The notes: a model not told the origin generated them from the sequence alone. DNA of 64,000 nt from Anaerobacillus arseniciselenatis (GCF_001865995.1 NZ_MLQQ01000001.1:372001-436000), one strand, 5' to 3'; positions 27,670 to 36,637 are shown, numbered from the stretch's first letter. Translations and numbers: made by a program.

Positions 27670-28020
27670 TTAACTCCCCTCATATGAATAAACTTTAAAC
27701 GTTTCTCCTGAAATTAATTCTCCACTTGGTATACAACAGGTAGGGCAAACAGATAACCTTTTTTCTGGGATGTATTCTGATTCACAAACGCAGCATCTTG
27801 CTTTTGCTTCTTCGTTAATAATGACTAGTTTCGTATTCTTGTCCAAAAAAGGAATAGATTGTGTTTTGTAAATCTCCAGTGCCATCTCTAATGCATCAGG
27901 CATCGCGTTACTAACTTCCCCTACAATTAATTCTATTTTTTCTACTTTTGAAAAATTCCGTTTCTGTACATCTTCACCGATAATTTTTAAAATATCACCC
28001 ATTAACGCCATTTCATGCAT
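27670..28020 (-). CDS. hypA: HypA, nickel metallochaperone
   Basis: A 116-residue protein that hands Ni to the hydrogenase large subunit with HypB. It must start MHEMALM, since His2 binds Ni, so ATG 28020 is taken rather than the codon two residues upstream. The zinc finger is C-x2-C (CCVCES) and C-x2-C (CPTCC). It is separated by 52 bp from the Rieske-like gene upstream. Confidence 0.95.
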   Translation of the reverse strand: MHEMALMGDILKIIGEDVQKRNFSKVEKIELIVGEVSNAMPDALEMALEIYKTQSIPFLDKNTKLVIINEEAKARCCVCESEYIPEKRLSVCPTCCIPSGELISGETFKVYSYEGS

Positions 28021-28072
28021 GGACATCTTCCTTTCGCAACGGTTGCTAACTGCTTTTATTAAAGAGAATGAT

Positions 28073-28495
28073 TTACTGACTCTTCAAGCCGATAAACCAT
28101 TCTCCGTTTGTTTCTTTCATTGAGTGGCGTTCACATGTAAGCTCGCCGGAATCTTTCTGTACATCATACGTTTTATCACAGCTAAAGCATTTTAACTTTT
28201 TTTCATAAGTTATCCATTGCGCTAAACAATTGCAGCTTATGCATTTTTTTTCGTATGCTTTTAAACTCTTTCCATCTGAAAAAAATAAAATAGAATGATT
28301 ATTTATAAAACGGTCTTGTGCACCGAGAAAAGAACTCGGGCTCATTGTTTTAAGTGGGAACCACTGTATACCAACAATATGATCCGCGACCTCATCTAGC
28401 TTTTCAATTTCCTCGGAAATTACAGGAAAAGTAATTCCTTTCGTTGTGTCTATTAAACTTTTCCTTAATTCAGCTAAAAACTGAAGCCTATTCAT
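28073..28495 (-). CDS. Rieske-like protein with four Cys ligands, hydrogenase operon
   Basis: A 140-residue protein. Its second half has the Rieske layout (VGIQWFPL..., ILFFSDGKSLKAYEKKC), but the cluster motifs read C88-N-C90 and C103-F-S-C106 instead of C-x-H and C-x2-H. They are followed by YDVQKDSGEL, like the segment after the second Rieske motif. Four Cys could bind a rubredoxin-type Fe, Zn or a [2Fe-2S] cluster. It lies between hyaD and hypA, so a role in hydrogenase electron transfer or maturation is inferred. ATG 28495 overlaps the hyaD stop. A TTG at 28516 has a better ribosome binding site (AAAGGAGA) and would add seven residues. Confidence 0.7.
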   Translation of the reverse strand: MNRLQFLAELRKSLIDTTKGITFPVISEEIEKLDEVADHIVGIQWFPLKTMSPSSFLGAQDRFINNHSILFFSDGKSLKAYEKKCISCNCLAQWITYEKKLKCFSCDKTYDVQKDSGELTCERHSMKETNGEWFIGLKSQ

Positions 28496-28985
28496 GCTGA
28501 TCAAGCCAACTTTCAACTTTCTCCTTTATTAAACATGCTAAATCAGGTAATTTACTTTTCACAGTATCTGTTAATTCAACGCCTAATTTAAGAGATTCAG
28601 GCTGAATGCCAAACATGATCATTTGTTTCGGTAAATTCTCTCTAATTTGTGCTGCAAACAGTACTTCTTGAAAACCGACTTGATGAATTGACATCTTCAC
28701 ACCAAAATATTTCGGAATTTCATCTTGGTCAACTGTGATAATCGACCCTGGTTCTTTATCGGCATTGATCGCGTCAATAATAATCAAATACTCGGTATCT
28801 TCTACTGGACCTAATAGCTTAATACCATCGGTAGCCCCTTCAATAATTTCCACTTTACTTTCGTAATCTTTTAAAATATCTTCAAGAAGCGGAATAACTT
28901 GAACGCCAACACCCTCATCTGAATAGAGGGTGTTGCCGATACCTAAAATCGTTATTTGTTTTTGTTTAACTTCACTTGTACTCAT
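28488..28985 (-). CDS. hyaD: Hydrogenase maturation endopeptidase
   Basis: A 165-residue protease that removes the C-terminal tail of the large subunit after nickel insertion. LGIGNTLYSDEGVG (Ni-sensing Glu/Asp after the first strand), IIIDAINAD and MSIHQVGFQEVL (metal-binding His) are the family motifs. It has 16 bp to hyaC upstream and overlaps the Rieske-like gene downstream. Confidence 0.94.
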   Translation of the reverse strand: MSTSEVKQKQITILGIGNTLYSDEGVGVQVIPLLEDILKDYESKVEIIEGATDGIKLLGPVEDTEYLIIIDAINADKEPGSIITVDQDEIPKYFGVKMSIHQVGFQEVLFAAQIRENLPKQMIMFGIQPESLKLGVELTDTVKSKLPDLACLIKEKVESWLDQHE

Positions 28986-29001
28986 AACTTTTCACCTACA
29001 T

Positions 29002-29721
29002 TTAGTTATCGTCTTTATCTTCCTGCTTCTTTTCAATTTTGTAGCCTGTAAACATACTTGAGATCGCACCATTTTTACTGAGCCAATCATCACGAAAAGC
29101 CATGTAAATATGGACAATTGAAAAAATAACAAAACTCCATGTTACTAAATTATGAAGAGAGCGTACTCCAAAACTATCTCCCCCAAAGATATAGGGTACC
29201 CAGGCAAATTGAGCGGCTAACCACGTATGAGGCTGTGGTTCGAAAAGTAAGAAAAATCCTGTAAATATTGCAATAATTGAACCAATAACGAAGAAGATCC
29301 AATAACTAAGTTCAGCTAATGGGTTGTGCCCAATATAATGTTTCTTTTTATTTTTCATAAGCAAATAATATTTAATAGTCTCAAGAGTTCCTAGCCAAAA
29401 TTCTTTTGTGAACGGCTTTGATCTCGAATATTGATTACCTGCAAAAAACCAATAAATTCGAAAGATGAAGTTCAACGTAAATATAAAGGCGGTGAAAATA
29501 TGAACATTACGAACCCATCCCATTTCATTTGATGTGGCATCAGTATGAACAGTTGGTGAGAAAAATGGAGTAGCGATATAGAGACCAGTTATAATTAAGA
29601 TTAGAATACTGAATGCTGCAATCCAATGAAAAATGCGGACAGGTAACTGCCAAACGTAAACCTTTTCTAATTGGTCTTCCGATTGTGAGACATTCCTCTT
29701 TTCATTGACGGGAACGGCCAT
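29002..29721 (-). CDS. hyaC: Hydrogenase cytochrome b subunit
   Basis: A 239-residue diheme cytochrome b that anchors the hydrogenase and passes electrons to menaquinone. It starts with a soluble arm and then VYVWQLPVRIFHWIAAFSI, with four hydrophobic segments. Heme-ligand His candidates are in RIFHW, VRNVHIFTAF, SLHNLVTW and FSIVHIYM. It lies directly between hyaB and hyaD. Confidence 0.94.
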   Translation of the reverse strand: MAVPVNEKRNVSQSEDQLEKVYVWQLPVRIFHWIAAFSILILIITGLYIATPFFSPTVHTDATSNEMGWVRNVHIFTAFIFTLNFIFRIYWFFAGNQYSRSKPFTKEFWLGTLETIKYYLLMKNKKKHYIGHNPLAELSYWIFFVIGSIIAIFTGFFLLFEPQPHTWLAAQFAWVPYIFGGDSFGVRSLHNLVTWSFVIFSIVHIYMAFRDDWLSKNGAISSMFTGYKIEKKQEDKDDN

Positions 29722-29732
29722 TTCCTCCCCCC

Positions 29733-31448
29733 CTAACTTAATTTAATCTCAGTTGTCTTTTTGTTCTTCAAGTCCGTTAAGTGAACAGCACAAGCTAGGC
29801 ACGGATCAAAAGAATGAATGATTCTTAATATTTCTATAGGTTGATCAGGATCGATGACAGGCGTGTCTTTTAATGCTGCTTCGTACGGACCACTTTGACC
29901 TTTATTATCTTTCGGTGAAGCCAGCCAAGTCGTTGGAACAACCATCTGATACTTACTTGTTTTGCCATTTTCAATTCCGACCCAATGGGCTAATGCTCCG
30001 CGTGGCGCTTCCATCCAACCTACACCTTTTGCTTCTTTAGGCCAATTGTCCGGATCCCACATTGTGCGGTCAAAGGTTACTTGGTCACCGTTTTTAATAT
30101 TGTTTAATAAAGCATCCATATCGTTTCTTAACCACTGAACAATTAATGCAGTTTCTAAGCCTCTTGCTACCGTTCTTCCAAGTGCTGATTGTAGAGCTGA
30201 AAGCGGTACATTAAGCTTATTTAACGTATCATCGACAATGTTTACAATTTCCGGTTGTCCTTTCGCATAACCTACCATTATCCTTGCTAAAGGGCCTACT
30301 TCCATAGGATTCTCACGCCAGCGTGGCGCCTTCACCCACGTATACTTTTCTTCTTCATCTAAGTTTTTATATGGAATATTCGGACCACTATACTTTAATG
30401 TTGTTTCACCTTCCCAAGGATGTTTCCCTCCCCCTGAGTTCCCATCATACGTATACCATGAATAATCAATAAATTCTTTGATTTGTTCAGGGTCTCGAAG
30501 GTCAATATCTAATACTTCATTTAAATTTCCATTTAAAATGATTCCTCTCGGCATTCGATATAATTTAGTATCCCGAACATCACCTGTAGAAAAATCACCA
30601 AAACTCATATAATTTTGAATTCCACCGCCGTGGAGCCAATCTTTATAATAAGAACCAATCGCTAGTAAGTCAGGGATATAAACTTTATTAACAAATTCCA
30701 TTGCTCGATCTATAATTTCAGAGATTTGAGTTAATTGTGAGGCATTCACAGAATTGTCACGATTAATATCAATCGGTGTCGCCATTCCACCAACAACATA
30801 ATGTGGATGTGGATTTTTCCCACCTAATATCGTATGAATTTTAACAATTTCTTTTTGCCACTCTAGCGCTTCTAAATAATGAGCAACTGCGAGTAAGTTG
30901 ACTTCTGGAGGGAGCTTATAGGCTTCATGGCCCCAGTAACCGTTTGCAAATATTCCTAACTGGCCGCTGTCAACGACCTTCTGGACCTTTTGCTGAACTT
31001 CTCTAAAATAACCAGGGGACGACTTCGCCCAGTCAGAGATCGATTGAGCAATTTTACTTGTTTCTTCTGGGTCAGCACTTAATGCACTCACAACATCTAC
31101 CCAATCTAGGGCGTGTAAATGATAAAAGTGAACGACATGGTCATGAACAAACTGAGCTTCATTCATAATTTCACGAATAAGCTGCGCATTCCTTGGGATT
31201 TTAATATCCAGTGCATCTTCTACCGAGCGAACAGAAGCTAATGCATGCGTCGTTGTACATACGCCACAAACTCGCTGTACGAAAGCCCACACATCTCGAG
31301 GATCACGACCCGTTACAATTTGCTCTAACCCTCGAACGCCCGTTCCGGAACTTAACGCATTTTTTATGACACCGTTTTCAATATCAGCTTCAATACGCAA
31401 GTGACCCTCTATTCTCGTTACCGGATCGACTACAATACGTTCAGTCAT
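29733..31448 (-). CDS. hyaB: [NiFe] hydrogenase large subunit, group 1
   Basis: A 571-residue catalytic subunit that oxidises H2. The four Ni ligands are C61 and C64 in RVCGVCTTTHALAS and C550 and C553 in DPCLACAVH. The maturation protease would cut after His556 and remove 15 residues. There is no Sec here; all four ligands are Cys. It lies 11 bp after the small subunit. Confidence 0.97.
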   Translation of the reverse strand: MTERIVVDPVTRIEGHLRIEADIENGVIKNALSSGTGVRGLEQIVTGRDPRDVWAFVQRVCGVCTTTHALASVRSVEDALDIKIPRNAQLIREIMNEAQFVHDHVVHFYHLHALDWVDVVSALSADPEETSKIAQSISDWAKSSPGYFREVQQKVQKVVDSGQLGIFANGYWGHEAYKLPPEVNLLAVAHYLEALEWQKEIVKIHTILGGKNPHPHYVVGGMATPIDINRDNSVNASQLTQISEIIDRAMEFVNKVYIPDLLAIGSYYKDWLHGGGIQNYMSFGDFSTGDVRDTKLYRMPRGIILNGNLNEVLDIDLRDPEQIKEFIDYSWYTYDGNSGGGKHPWEGETTLKYSGPNIPYKNLDEEEKYTWVKAPRWRENPMEVGPLARIMVGYAKGQPEIVNIVDDTLNKLNVPLSALQSALGRTVARGLETALIVQWLRNDMDALLNNIKNGDQVTFDRTMWDPDNWPKEAKGVGWMEAPRGALAHWVGIENGKTSKYQMVVPTTWLASPKDNKGQSGPYEAALKDTPVIDPDQPIEILRIIHSFDPCLACAVHLTDLKNKKTTEIKLS

Positions 31449-31459
31449 TTTCTGTCACC

Positions 31460-32551
31460 TCAACCTTCTTGTGAACTATTTTTTTCACTATTAGCTTTTT
31501 CGTCTTTCTTTTTCTTCATAGCAGTTAATGCCGCATGCCCTGCAATCCCAGCAGCAGTTGCTCCTGTTGCATATAACCCTACCTTTTCAGGATTAATCGT
31601 CGTTTGTGTTCCAGGAATTTTTGCTCTTCTTGTGAAAAATGGTCCTTCGTCCCAAAAGTTCTTTTCAGAACATCCAATACAAGGATTTCCAGATTGAATC
31701 GGATAACTAACACCACCATTCCATCTCATTTCTGCACAAGCATTGTACGTTGTCGGACCTGCACAGCCTACTTTGTATAAACAGTAGCCCACTTTCGCTC
31801 CTTCATCATCAAACGACTCAACAAAAAGTCCAGCATCGAAATATGCTCTTCTATTACATTTATCGTGAATTCGTAATTTATAAAACGCTTTTGGTCTACC
31901 TTGACGATCTAATTCTGGTAATCTACCAAACGTAATCACATGAGCTATGACTCCTGTCATTACTTCTGCAATTGGTGGACAGCCTGGCACATTAATAATT
32001 GGTACCCCACGAACAACATCGCTTACGGCCTTTGCATTGGTTGGATTCGGTTTAGCCGCTGCAAGTCCTCCAAATGCAGAGCAACTCCCATAAGCAAGAA
32101 CTGCTTTAGCATGTTTTGCTGTTTCTTTTAAAGATTCTAGTGCAGAATGTCCAGCTACTGTTAAAAATTCATCATCAGTGACATTTCCTTCAACAACTAA
32201 AATATATTCGCCTTTATATTGCTCCATAATTCTTTCCCGATTTTCTTCAATTTGATGTCCAGCAGCAGCAGATAAGAGCTCATGGTATTCTAACGAAATC
32301 ATATCGAACAATACATTTTCAGTTCGCGGATGTGATGATCGAATAAAAGATTCTGAACAACCTGTGCAATCCATTAATTGTAACCAAATGACTGGGATTC
32401 TTTTATTTGTTTCCATGGCTTGAACGACTTTACCAGACTGAGAATAATCTAAACCTAAAGTAGCAGCTAACGCGGTACACACCTTCAGAAAATCTCTACG
32501 AGAAACGCCTCTTTCAATGGCGGACTCGTAAATCGTTTTTTCCGGCCTCAT
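31460..32551 (-). CDS. hyaA: [NiFe] hydrogenase small subunit, group 1, Tat-exported
   Basis: A 363-residue iron-sulfur subunit. SRRDFLK (17-23) plus a hydrophobic stretch is a Tat signal, so the dimer works outside the membrane. The proximal cluster motif is C62-T-G-C65, and a later stretch reads GSCSAFGG. In the O2-tolerant enzymes the corresponding Gly positions are extra Cys, so this enzyme should have an ordinary proximal [4Fe-4S] and be O2-sensitive. Medial/distal cluster Cys occur in CNRRAYF..CLYKVGC and CIGCSE. A C-terminal hydrophobic helix (VGLYATGATAAGIAGHAALT) anchors it. First gene of the operon. Confidence 0.97.
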   Translation of the reverse strand: MRPEKTIYESAIERGVSRRDFLKVCTALAATLGLDYSQSGKVVQAMETNKRIPVIWLQLMDCTGCSESFIRSSHPRTENVLFDMISLEYHELLSAAAGHQIEENRERIMEQYKGEYILVVEGNVTDDEFLTVAGHSALESLKETAKHAKAVLAYGSCSAFGGLAAAKPNPTNAKAVSDVVRGVPIINVPGCPPIAEVMTGVIAHVITFGRLPELDRQGRPKAFYKLRIHDKCNRRAYFDAGLFVESFDDEGAKVGYCLYKVGCAGPTTYNACAEMRWNGGVSYPIQSGNPCIGCSEKNFWDEGPFFTRRAKIPGTQTTINPEKVGLYATGATAAGIAGHAALTAMKKKKDEKANSEKNSSQEG

Positions 32552-32770
32552 TTTATGTCCCTCCCTTGGTGTAAACGGACTTCCCTACAGTTTCATAGGT
32601 ATCCATAAAAAAATATGTAAAATTCCAGAAATAATGTTTGTTCCTTCGTTTATTTCACAAATAATACATATATTTCAGGAAAAAAGTCATAGAATATTAA
32701 CTTATACCTATTTTTATGTTAAGAAACTGATATATAGAAAATGTCGGACTATTTTTTCATACAAAACCCG
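32552..32770 (-). promoter_or_regulatory. Probable promoter region of the hydrogenase operon
   Basis: The only space for a promoter of the leftward hya-hyp operon. It contains TGTGAAATA on the minus strand (32651-32659), identical to the first half of the strong nap Fnr box, but the second half is not conserved. I therefore do not call a full Fnr site. No gene lies in 32552-33043, which also holds repeat A2 and the tatC terminator. Confidence 0.4.
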
Positions 32771-32920
32771 CATGACGGGATTCCGTCACCATTTAACATG
32801 TAAAAGAACGAGCGATTTCCTTCTCTTCGCTGTAAACTTCTATCGAATTTTAGAGGCTTGTTCAGGAAATCGCTCGTTCTTTTTTCATACAAAACGCTCA
32901 TGACGATAATTCGTCACCAT
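32771..32920. repeat. Family A hairpin repeat, copy A2
   Basis: The 18-base arms 32802-32819 (AAAAGAACGAGCGATTTC) and 32866-32883 are perfect inverse copies around the core CTTCGCTGTAA..AGAGGCTTGTTCA. The flanks are GACGGGATTCCGTCACC on the left and GACGATAATTCGTCACC on the right. After the right flank comes a tail with repeated CCAACT/AACCAAC words (32950-32985), seen after other copies too. Confidence 0.9.
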
Positions 32921-32987
32921 CTAGATTGTAAAAAAACGTTGACCTTTTCGCCTTTCCAACATTCCAACTAACCAACTAACCAACAAA

Positions 32988-33030
32988 AAAAGCCAGTCAC
33001 CTTATAGAAATGAAGGTGAACTGGCATTTT
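32988..33030 (-). terminator. tatC terminator
   Basis: GCCAGT(T)CACCTT pairs with AAGGTGACTGGC-type sequence across ATTTCTATA, with A and T runs outside. It lies 14 bp downstream of the tatC stop. Confidence 0.8.
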
Positions 33031-33043
33031 TATCATTAACTTA

Positions 33044-33775
33044 TTATTCTTGATTTTCTTGTCGTTCTCGCTTTAGTTTTCTGCGATAAACAATTTTTGA
33101 TAATACAATACTTACTTCATATAAGAAGAGTAACGGTATAATAACTAATACGTCTGAAATAAAGTCAGGTGGTGAAATTAATACAGAAATCACTACAATG
33201 AAAAAGAACGCATACTTTCTATTTTTAGCCATTGCTTTTGGAGTAACAATGCCTAAGCTTGTTAAGAACATGACGACTAATGGCATTTCGAAAAGAATAC
33301 TAAATGGGATCGTCATCCGTAAAACAAATTGGAAATATTTGTCTGTTGTAAACATCATTGTAAACATATCCCCGCCTAAACCAAATAAAAAGTTTAAAAC
33401 GAGCGGTAAAACGATAAAATATCCGAATGATAATCCTGCTAAAAATAAGATTAATGATGCCGGAATATAGCCTAAAGTTAATTTTCTTTCTCGGTCAGTT
33501 AATGCAGGTCTAACAAAAAGCCATATTTGCAAAATAATCACAGGTACAGTTAAAGCAAGCGCGACAACGCCTGCTAACATAAGGTAAACATAAATTATGT
33601 CCATTGGCCCTAATACTGTCAGCTGCATGTCTAGATCTTTGACGATCCAATCATAAATATCTTTCACAAAAATAAAACTAGCAATAAAAAATACGATAAA
33701 TGCTCCTAAAATAATCATTATTCGTTTTCGAAGTTCGTCTAAATGATCAAGGAGGTTCATATTTTGATCGCTCAT
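33044..33775 (-). CDS. tatC: TatC, twin-arginine translocase core
   Basis: A 243-residue protein with six membrane helices. It binds twin-arginine signals and exports folded proteins. The N-terminal LLDHLDELRKRI and the periplasmic/cytoplasmic motif F-x2-FEMPLV (FSILFEMPLVV) are diagnostic. ATG 33775 follows AAGGGG at a normal distance; longer frames run into a repeat. It lies beside the hydrogenase operon, whose small subunit needs Tat, as NapA does. Confidence 0.96.
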   Translation of the reverse strand: MSDQNMNLLDHLDELRKRIMIILGAFIVFFIASFIFVKDIYDWIVKDLDMQLTVLGPMDIIYVYLMLAGVVALALTVPVIILQIWLFVRPALTDRERKLTLGYIPASLILFLAGLSFGYFIVLPLVLNFLFGLGGDMFTMMFTTDKYFQFVLRMTIPFSILFEMPLVVMFLTSLGIVTPKAMAKNRKYAFFFIVVISVLISPPDFISDVLVIIPLLFLYEVSIVLSKIVYRRKLKRERQENQE

Positions 33776-33846
33776 ACTATACATCCCCTTAAGAAAACTT
33801 GGCTTGTTGCCAAATACGCTACAAAGCTTGAATTTATATGTTACTT

Positions 33847-33966
33847 GAGTAAATTTCATAATCTCCTATATTGAGCTATATCAAACTATATGTAGTTGCG
33901 AACGGTTTAACGCAACTACATATAGATACTTAATGGCGGTATTATTTAATTATGAAATTCATTAAA
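33847..33966. repeat. Family B MITE-like element, copy B4
   Basis: Ends: GAGTAAATTTCATAATC and TTAATTATGAAATTCATTA. Centre: TATATGTAGTTGCG / CGCAACTACATATA. It is inserted between tatA and tatC, about 70 bp upstream of the tatC start, and lengthens the open frame into the repeat. Confidence 0.85.
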
Positions 33967-34040
33967 ATAAACAATAAAAAAATGCAAGACGGATTAAAAA
34001 CAGGATCTCACATCTTAAGATATTTCAAATTATTAATAGA

Positions 34041-34172
34041 GGATGTTCAAAAAGCCCGGTAATCCAAGCTCGTGATTCTCTTCGTTGGCTCGCTTCTGTG
34101 CTACTCATGTATTAATAGCATACATTCCGCGGCTCGATTCTCCTCGGCTCTGATTATCTTCCTTTTGAACAC
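34041..34172. repeat. Hairpin-ended repeat (GTTCAAAAAG / CTTTTGAAC)
   Basis: GTTCAAAAAG at 34045-34054 is matched by the inverse CTTTTGAAC at 34162-34170. Between them lie GCTCGTGATTCTCTTCG and CGGCTCGATTCTCCTCG, two related words. I recall similar GTTCAAAAAG..CTTTTTGAAC elements scattered in Bacillus genomes. It lies between tatA and MITE B4 and may end tatA transcription. Confidence 0.6.
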
Positions 34173-34212
34173 GCACTTATATATTATTTCTTCAATAAAT
34201 AATGTTAAAACG

Positions 34213-34413
34213 TTATTTTTTAGATTTCGACTTAGATTTGTCGTCTTCAAACTCTTCCATTACATCATCTGTCAGTTCACGAGTTGATGACTTGAATTCC
34301 CTCAACGTTTGTCCTACAGCCTTACCTAGTTCCGGTAACTTCTTCGGACCAAAAATAATCAATGCGATTACAAGAATTAATACTAAGCCTGGGATTCCGA
34401 TGTTTGTTAGCAT
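34213..34413 (-). CDS. tatA: TatA, twin-arginine translocase pore subunit
   Basis: A 66-residue protein with one N-terminal helix ([19 protein letters not shown]). The [15 protein letters not shown] hinge and amphipathic helix follow, then an acidic/lysine tail ending KSKSKK. AAAGGGGGT precedes ATG 34413. It lies upstream of tatC, separated by two repeats, and both may be one transcript. Confidence 0.96.
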   Translation of the reverse strand: MLTNIGIPGLVLILVIALIIFGPKKLPELGKAVGQTLREFKSSTRELTDDVMEEFEDDKSKSKSKK

Positions 34414-34518
34414 AGTTGTACCCCCTTTAGTAAACAGAAAATGAGTATTTACGTAATATTATTTACTTCCCCTAGTATACATGATCTTATTATTATATTC
34501 TACATATGTTCTATGCTT

Positions 34519-34869
34519 TTAACTATTGTTCACAATAATTCCATAGCTTCTTAAAAGATCATCTATTGAAATACCGTCACCAAAATCAAGACCTTCGTAT
34601 AATGGTGGAGCCGTCCTTTTATTTAACTCAGTGTATTTTCTTTCAGTTTCTTCTGCAATTATGTTTTCAGTTTCACTCTCTCTCTTCCCAGTATCACTTT
34701 CTACCCTATCATCTAGGACAAACTCTCTTTCAGCGTGCTCTATTTGTATATATGGTAAATCTCTAGCAAACATTATACTTTCTTCTTGGACGAAAATTTG
34801 ATAAATAACTGTCCCCCATACTAGTAAAAACAAACAAATTACACTCGACAAAATAAGCCATTGTTTCAT
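34519..34869 (-). CDS. Unknown single-pass membrane-anchored protein
   Basis: A 116-residue protein with an N-terminal membrane helix (LILSSVICLFLLVWGTVIY) and an acidic extracytoplasmic part with many Glu/Asp/Arg, ending in SIDDLLRSYGIIVNN. I recognise no family. The ATG at 34869 has only a weak AAAGGG upstream. MITE B5 begins about 20 bp before it, so the promoter must lie in or beyond the element. Confidence 0.65.
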   Translation of the reverse strand: MKQWLILSSVICLFLLVWGTVIYQIFVQEESIMFARDLPYIQIEHAEREFVLDDRVESDTGKRESETENIIAEETERKYTELNKRTAPPLYEGLDFGDGISIDDLLRSYGIIVNNS

Positions 34870-34889
34870 TGATTTAACCCTTTCTATTT

Positions 34890-35010
34890 TAATGAATTTC
34901 ATAATTCATTATTTTCGCCACGAAGATCAATATATAGTTGCGTCAAAACCATTCGCAAACTATATATTGCTTGATGTGGCTCGTTTTTGGTAATTATGAA
35001 ATTCACTCAT
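34890..35010. repeat. Family B MITE-like element, copy B5
   Basis: Ends: TAATGAATTTCATAATTC and GGTAATTATGAAATTCACTCA. It is nearly identical to B3 inside (AAGATCAATATATAGTTGCG, then GCAAACTATATATTGC). It fills the space between two divergent genes, so each gene's promoter region borders or includes it. Confidence 0.88.
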
Positions 35011-35063
35011 TTAACTATTATTTATTTTCATAGTATACTATAAATATCAATTTTTGGCATGCT

Positions 35064-35963
35064 ATGAAAAAAGGTGATGAATTGTATTTATTTCTCGTTA
35101 ACAATCAATCTGGGAATGGATTTAAAGTTTGGAAAAAAATATCTAAAATACTCTTAAAAAAGAACATCGAATATAAAGCCATTATTATAAAAAAAGATGC
35201 TAAAGAGATGCTTAAAATTAAAGATGAACTTACTACTAATATTAAAGCACTCGTTATCATTGGTGGCGATGGGACAATCCAAAAAGCAGTAAGTTATATT
35301 GGTGATACAGAAATTCCAATAGGAATAATCCCCGCCGGTTCTGGTAACGACTTTGCTAGAGCTTTAAACATACCTAAAAATATCCAAAAAGCGCTTAAAA
35401 AAATATTATTAATGAATACGACAACCATTGATGTGATGCAAGTAAATAACCAATTATGCCTTACTGTAGTTGGGGTTGGATTTGACGCGAAAGTCACAGA
35501 AATAACCAATCAATCAAAAATAAAAAAGTGGTTAAACTACTTTAGAATTGGTAAATTTGCTTATATTTTTAGTGTACTACGAGCAGTGTTATCCTATAAA
35601 CCGACAGATGTTGAAATTAACATCGACGGTAAAACAAAATCTTATCGCAACGTTTGGCTCATTGCCATTGCCAATACTCCATATTACGGAGGTGGACTTA
35701 AGATATGTCCTGATGCGGACGAAAGCGATAACAACATCAATTTATGTATTGCCCATTCGTTATCAAGAATAGAACTTTTACTATTTTTCCCATTAGTCTT
35801 CATCGGCAAGCATACATTGCATCGCTCAGTTTCAACATTAGAGGGGCAATCTATTCAAGTCACGTCAAAAGAAAGCATTCTTGTTCAAGGTGACGGTGAA
35901 ATGCTAGGAACTACTCCTACTTCTATTTCAATAAAAAGAAAAAATTTAAAAGTGATCATATAA
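35064..35963 (+). CDS. Diacylglycerol/lipid kinase family protein (YegS/BmrU type)
   Basis: A 299-residue soluble lipid kinase. Motifs: N-x-SGNG near the start, GGDGTI for ATP binding, PAGSGNDFA, and YYGGGLKICPDAD with acidic metal ligands. Members phosphorylate diacylglycerol or related lipids. It is monocistronic with a strong terminator. Confidence 0.9.
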   Translation: MKKGDELYLFLVNNQSGNGFKVWKKISKILLKKNIEYKAIIIKKDAKEMLKIKDELTTNIKALVIIGGDGTIQKAVSYIGDTEIPIGIIPAGSGNDFARALNIPKNIQKALKKILLMNTTTIDVMQVNNQLCLTVVGVGFDAKVTEITNQSKIKKWLNYFRIGKFAYIFSVLRAVLSYKPTDVEINIDGKTKSYRNVWLIAIANTPYYGGGLKICPDADESDNNINLCIAHSLSRIELLLFFPLVFIGKHTLHRSVSTLEGQSIQVTSKESILVQGDGEMLGTTPTSISIKRKNLKVII

Positions 35964-35990
35964 AATTCAAACCGTCTGAATTGATTTAGA

Positions 35991-36032
35991 ACCAAACAAA
36001 ATGCTCGCCTAACGGCGAGCATTTTGTTTGGT
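35991..36032. terminator. Perfect bidirectional terminator
   Basis: ACCAAACAAAATGCTCGCC pairs completely with GGCGAGCATTTTGTTTGGT around TAAC. It ends the lipid kinase gene and the convergent ypjP, whose stop codon touches it. Confidence 0.95.
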
Positions 36033-36637
36033 TATGACTTCCATTTAGGTGGTGTATTTTTGTCCCAGAATATATCTCCTAAATGGTGATGTTTTTCAAA
36101 ACGATCACTGTAAAGGTGATAATGAAAGTTAAATGAATGTCCTTCACGAGGGTGATTCACACGTCGCACATGAAAGCGTGCAACATCTTCCTTCTTTTGT
36201 AAGTCATATATATGGAAGATCTTTTCCCCATAACCGTTTGAAGGTTTTTCAGTAATTTCATATTTTTGAACTTGTTCTTCATTTGCCGACTCCACTAAAG
36301 TTTCTATGACCTCTTGGATTTTCGGGAATACTTCATTTAGAAACTCATCACCCACGTGACTTGAAATCTTAGGTCCAAACTTTTCAAATGATTGCTGCTT
36401 CGCTTGTTTTAATGCGTATGAAATAAATTGTTCATGAGCATTTATTTCAACATAATCTATTTCTTCGTCTATATGATCAATTTCTTCAGAATGAACATCT
36501 TTAAAATTATTGTCAGAGTTAGAAACAAATACTTCTTGTTCTGACGCTTCAGCATCCAAGTATGTTGGTGGAATAAAAATTCCAAAAGTCATAAACGTAA
36601 TTATGACTACAGAAAGTTTTGTTAACCAAAGTCTCAT
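36032..36637 (-). CDS. ypjP: YpjP-like protein
   Basis: A 201-residue protein with an N-terminal hydrophobic segment (LSVVIITFMTFGIFIPPT). The conserved Bacillus YpjP tail is present: EKIFHIYD..KKEDVARFHVRR.NHPREGHSFNFHYHLYSD.FEKHHHLGDIFWDKNTPPKW. It is probably exported or membrane-anchored. The function is unknown. ATG 36637 is preferred since AGGGAG is 8 bases upstream; the earlier ATG lies too close to it. Confidence 0.88.
   Translation of the reverse strand: MRLWLTKLSVVIITFMTFGIFIPPTYLDAEASEQEVFVSNSDNNFKDVHSEEIDHIDEEIDYVEINAHEQFISYALKQAKQQSFEKFGPKISSHVGDEFLNEVFPKIQEVIETLVESANEEQVQKYEITEKPSNGYGEKIFHIYDLQKKEDVARFHVRRVNHPREGHSFNFHYHLYSDRFEKHHHLGDIFWDKNTPPKWKS

Noticed and set aside
29733..31448. 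Selenocysteine in the hydrogenase large subunit
   Set aside because: All four Ni ligands are encoded by Cys codons and no in-frame TGA occurs.
32651..32659. Fnr box in front of the hydrogenase operon
   Set aside because: Only the half TGTGAAATA is present; the TCACA half is missing.
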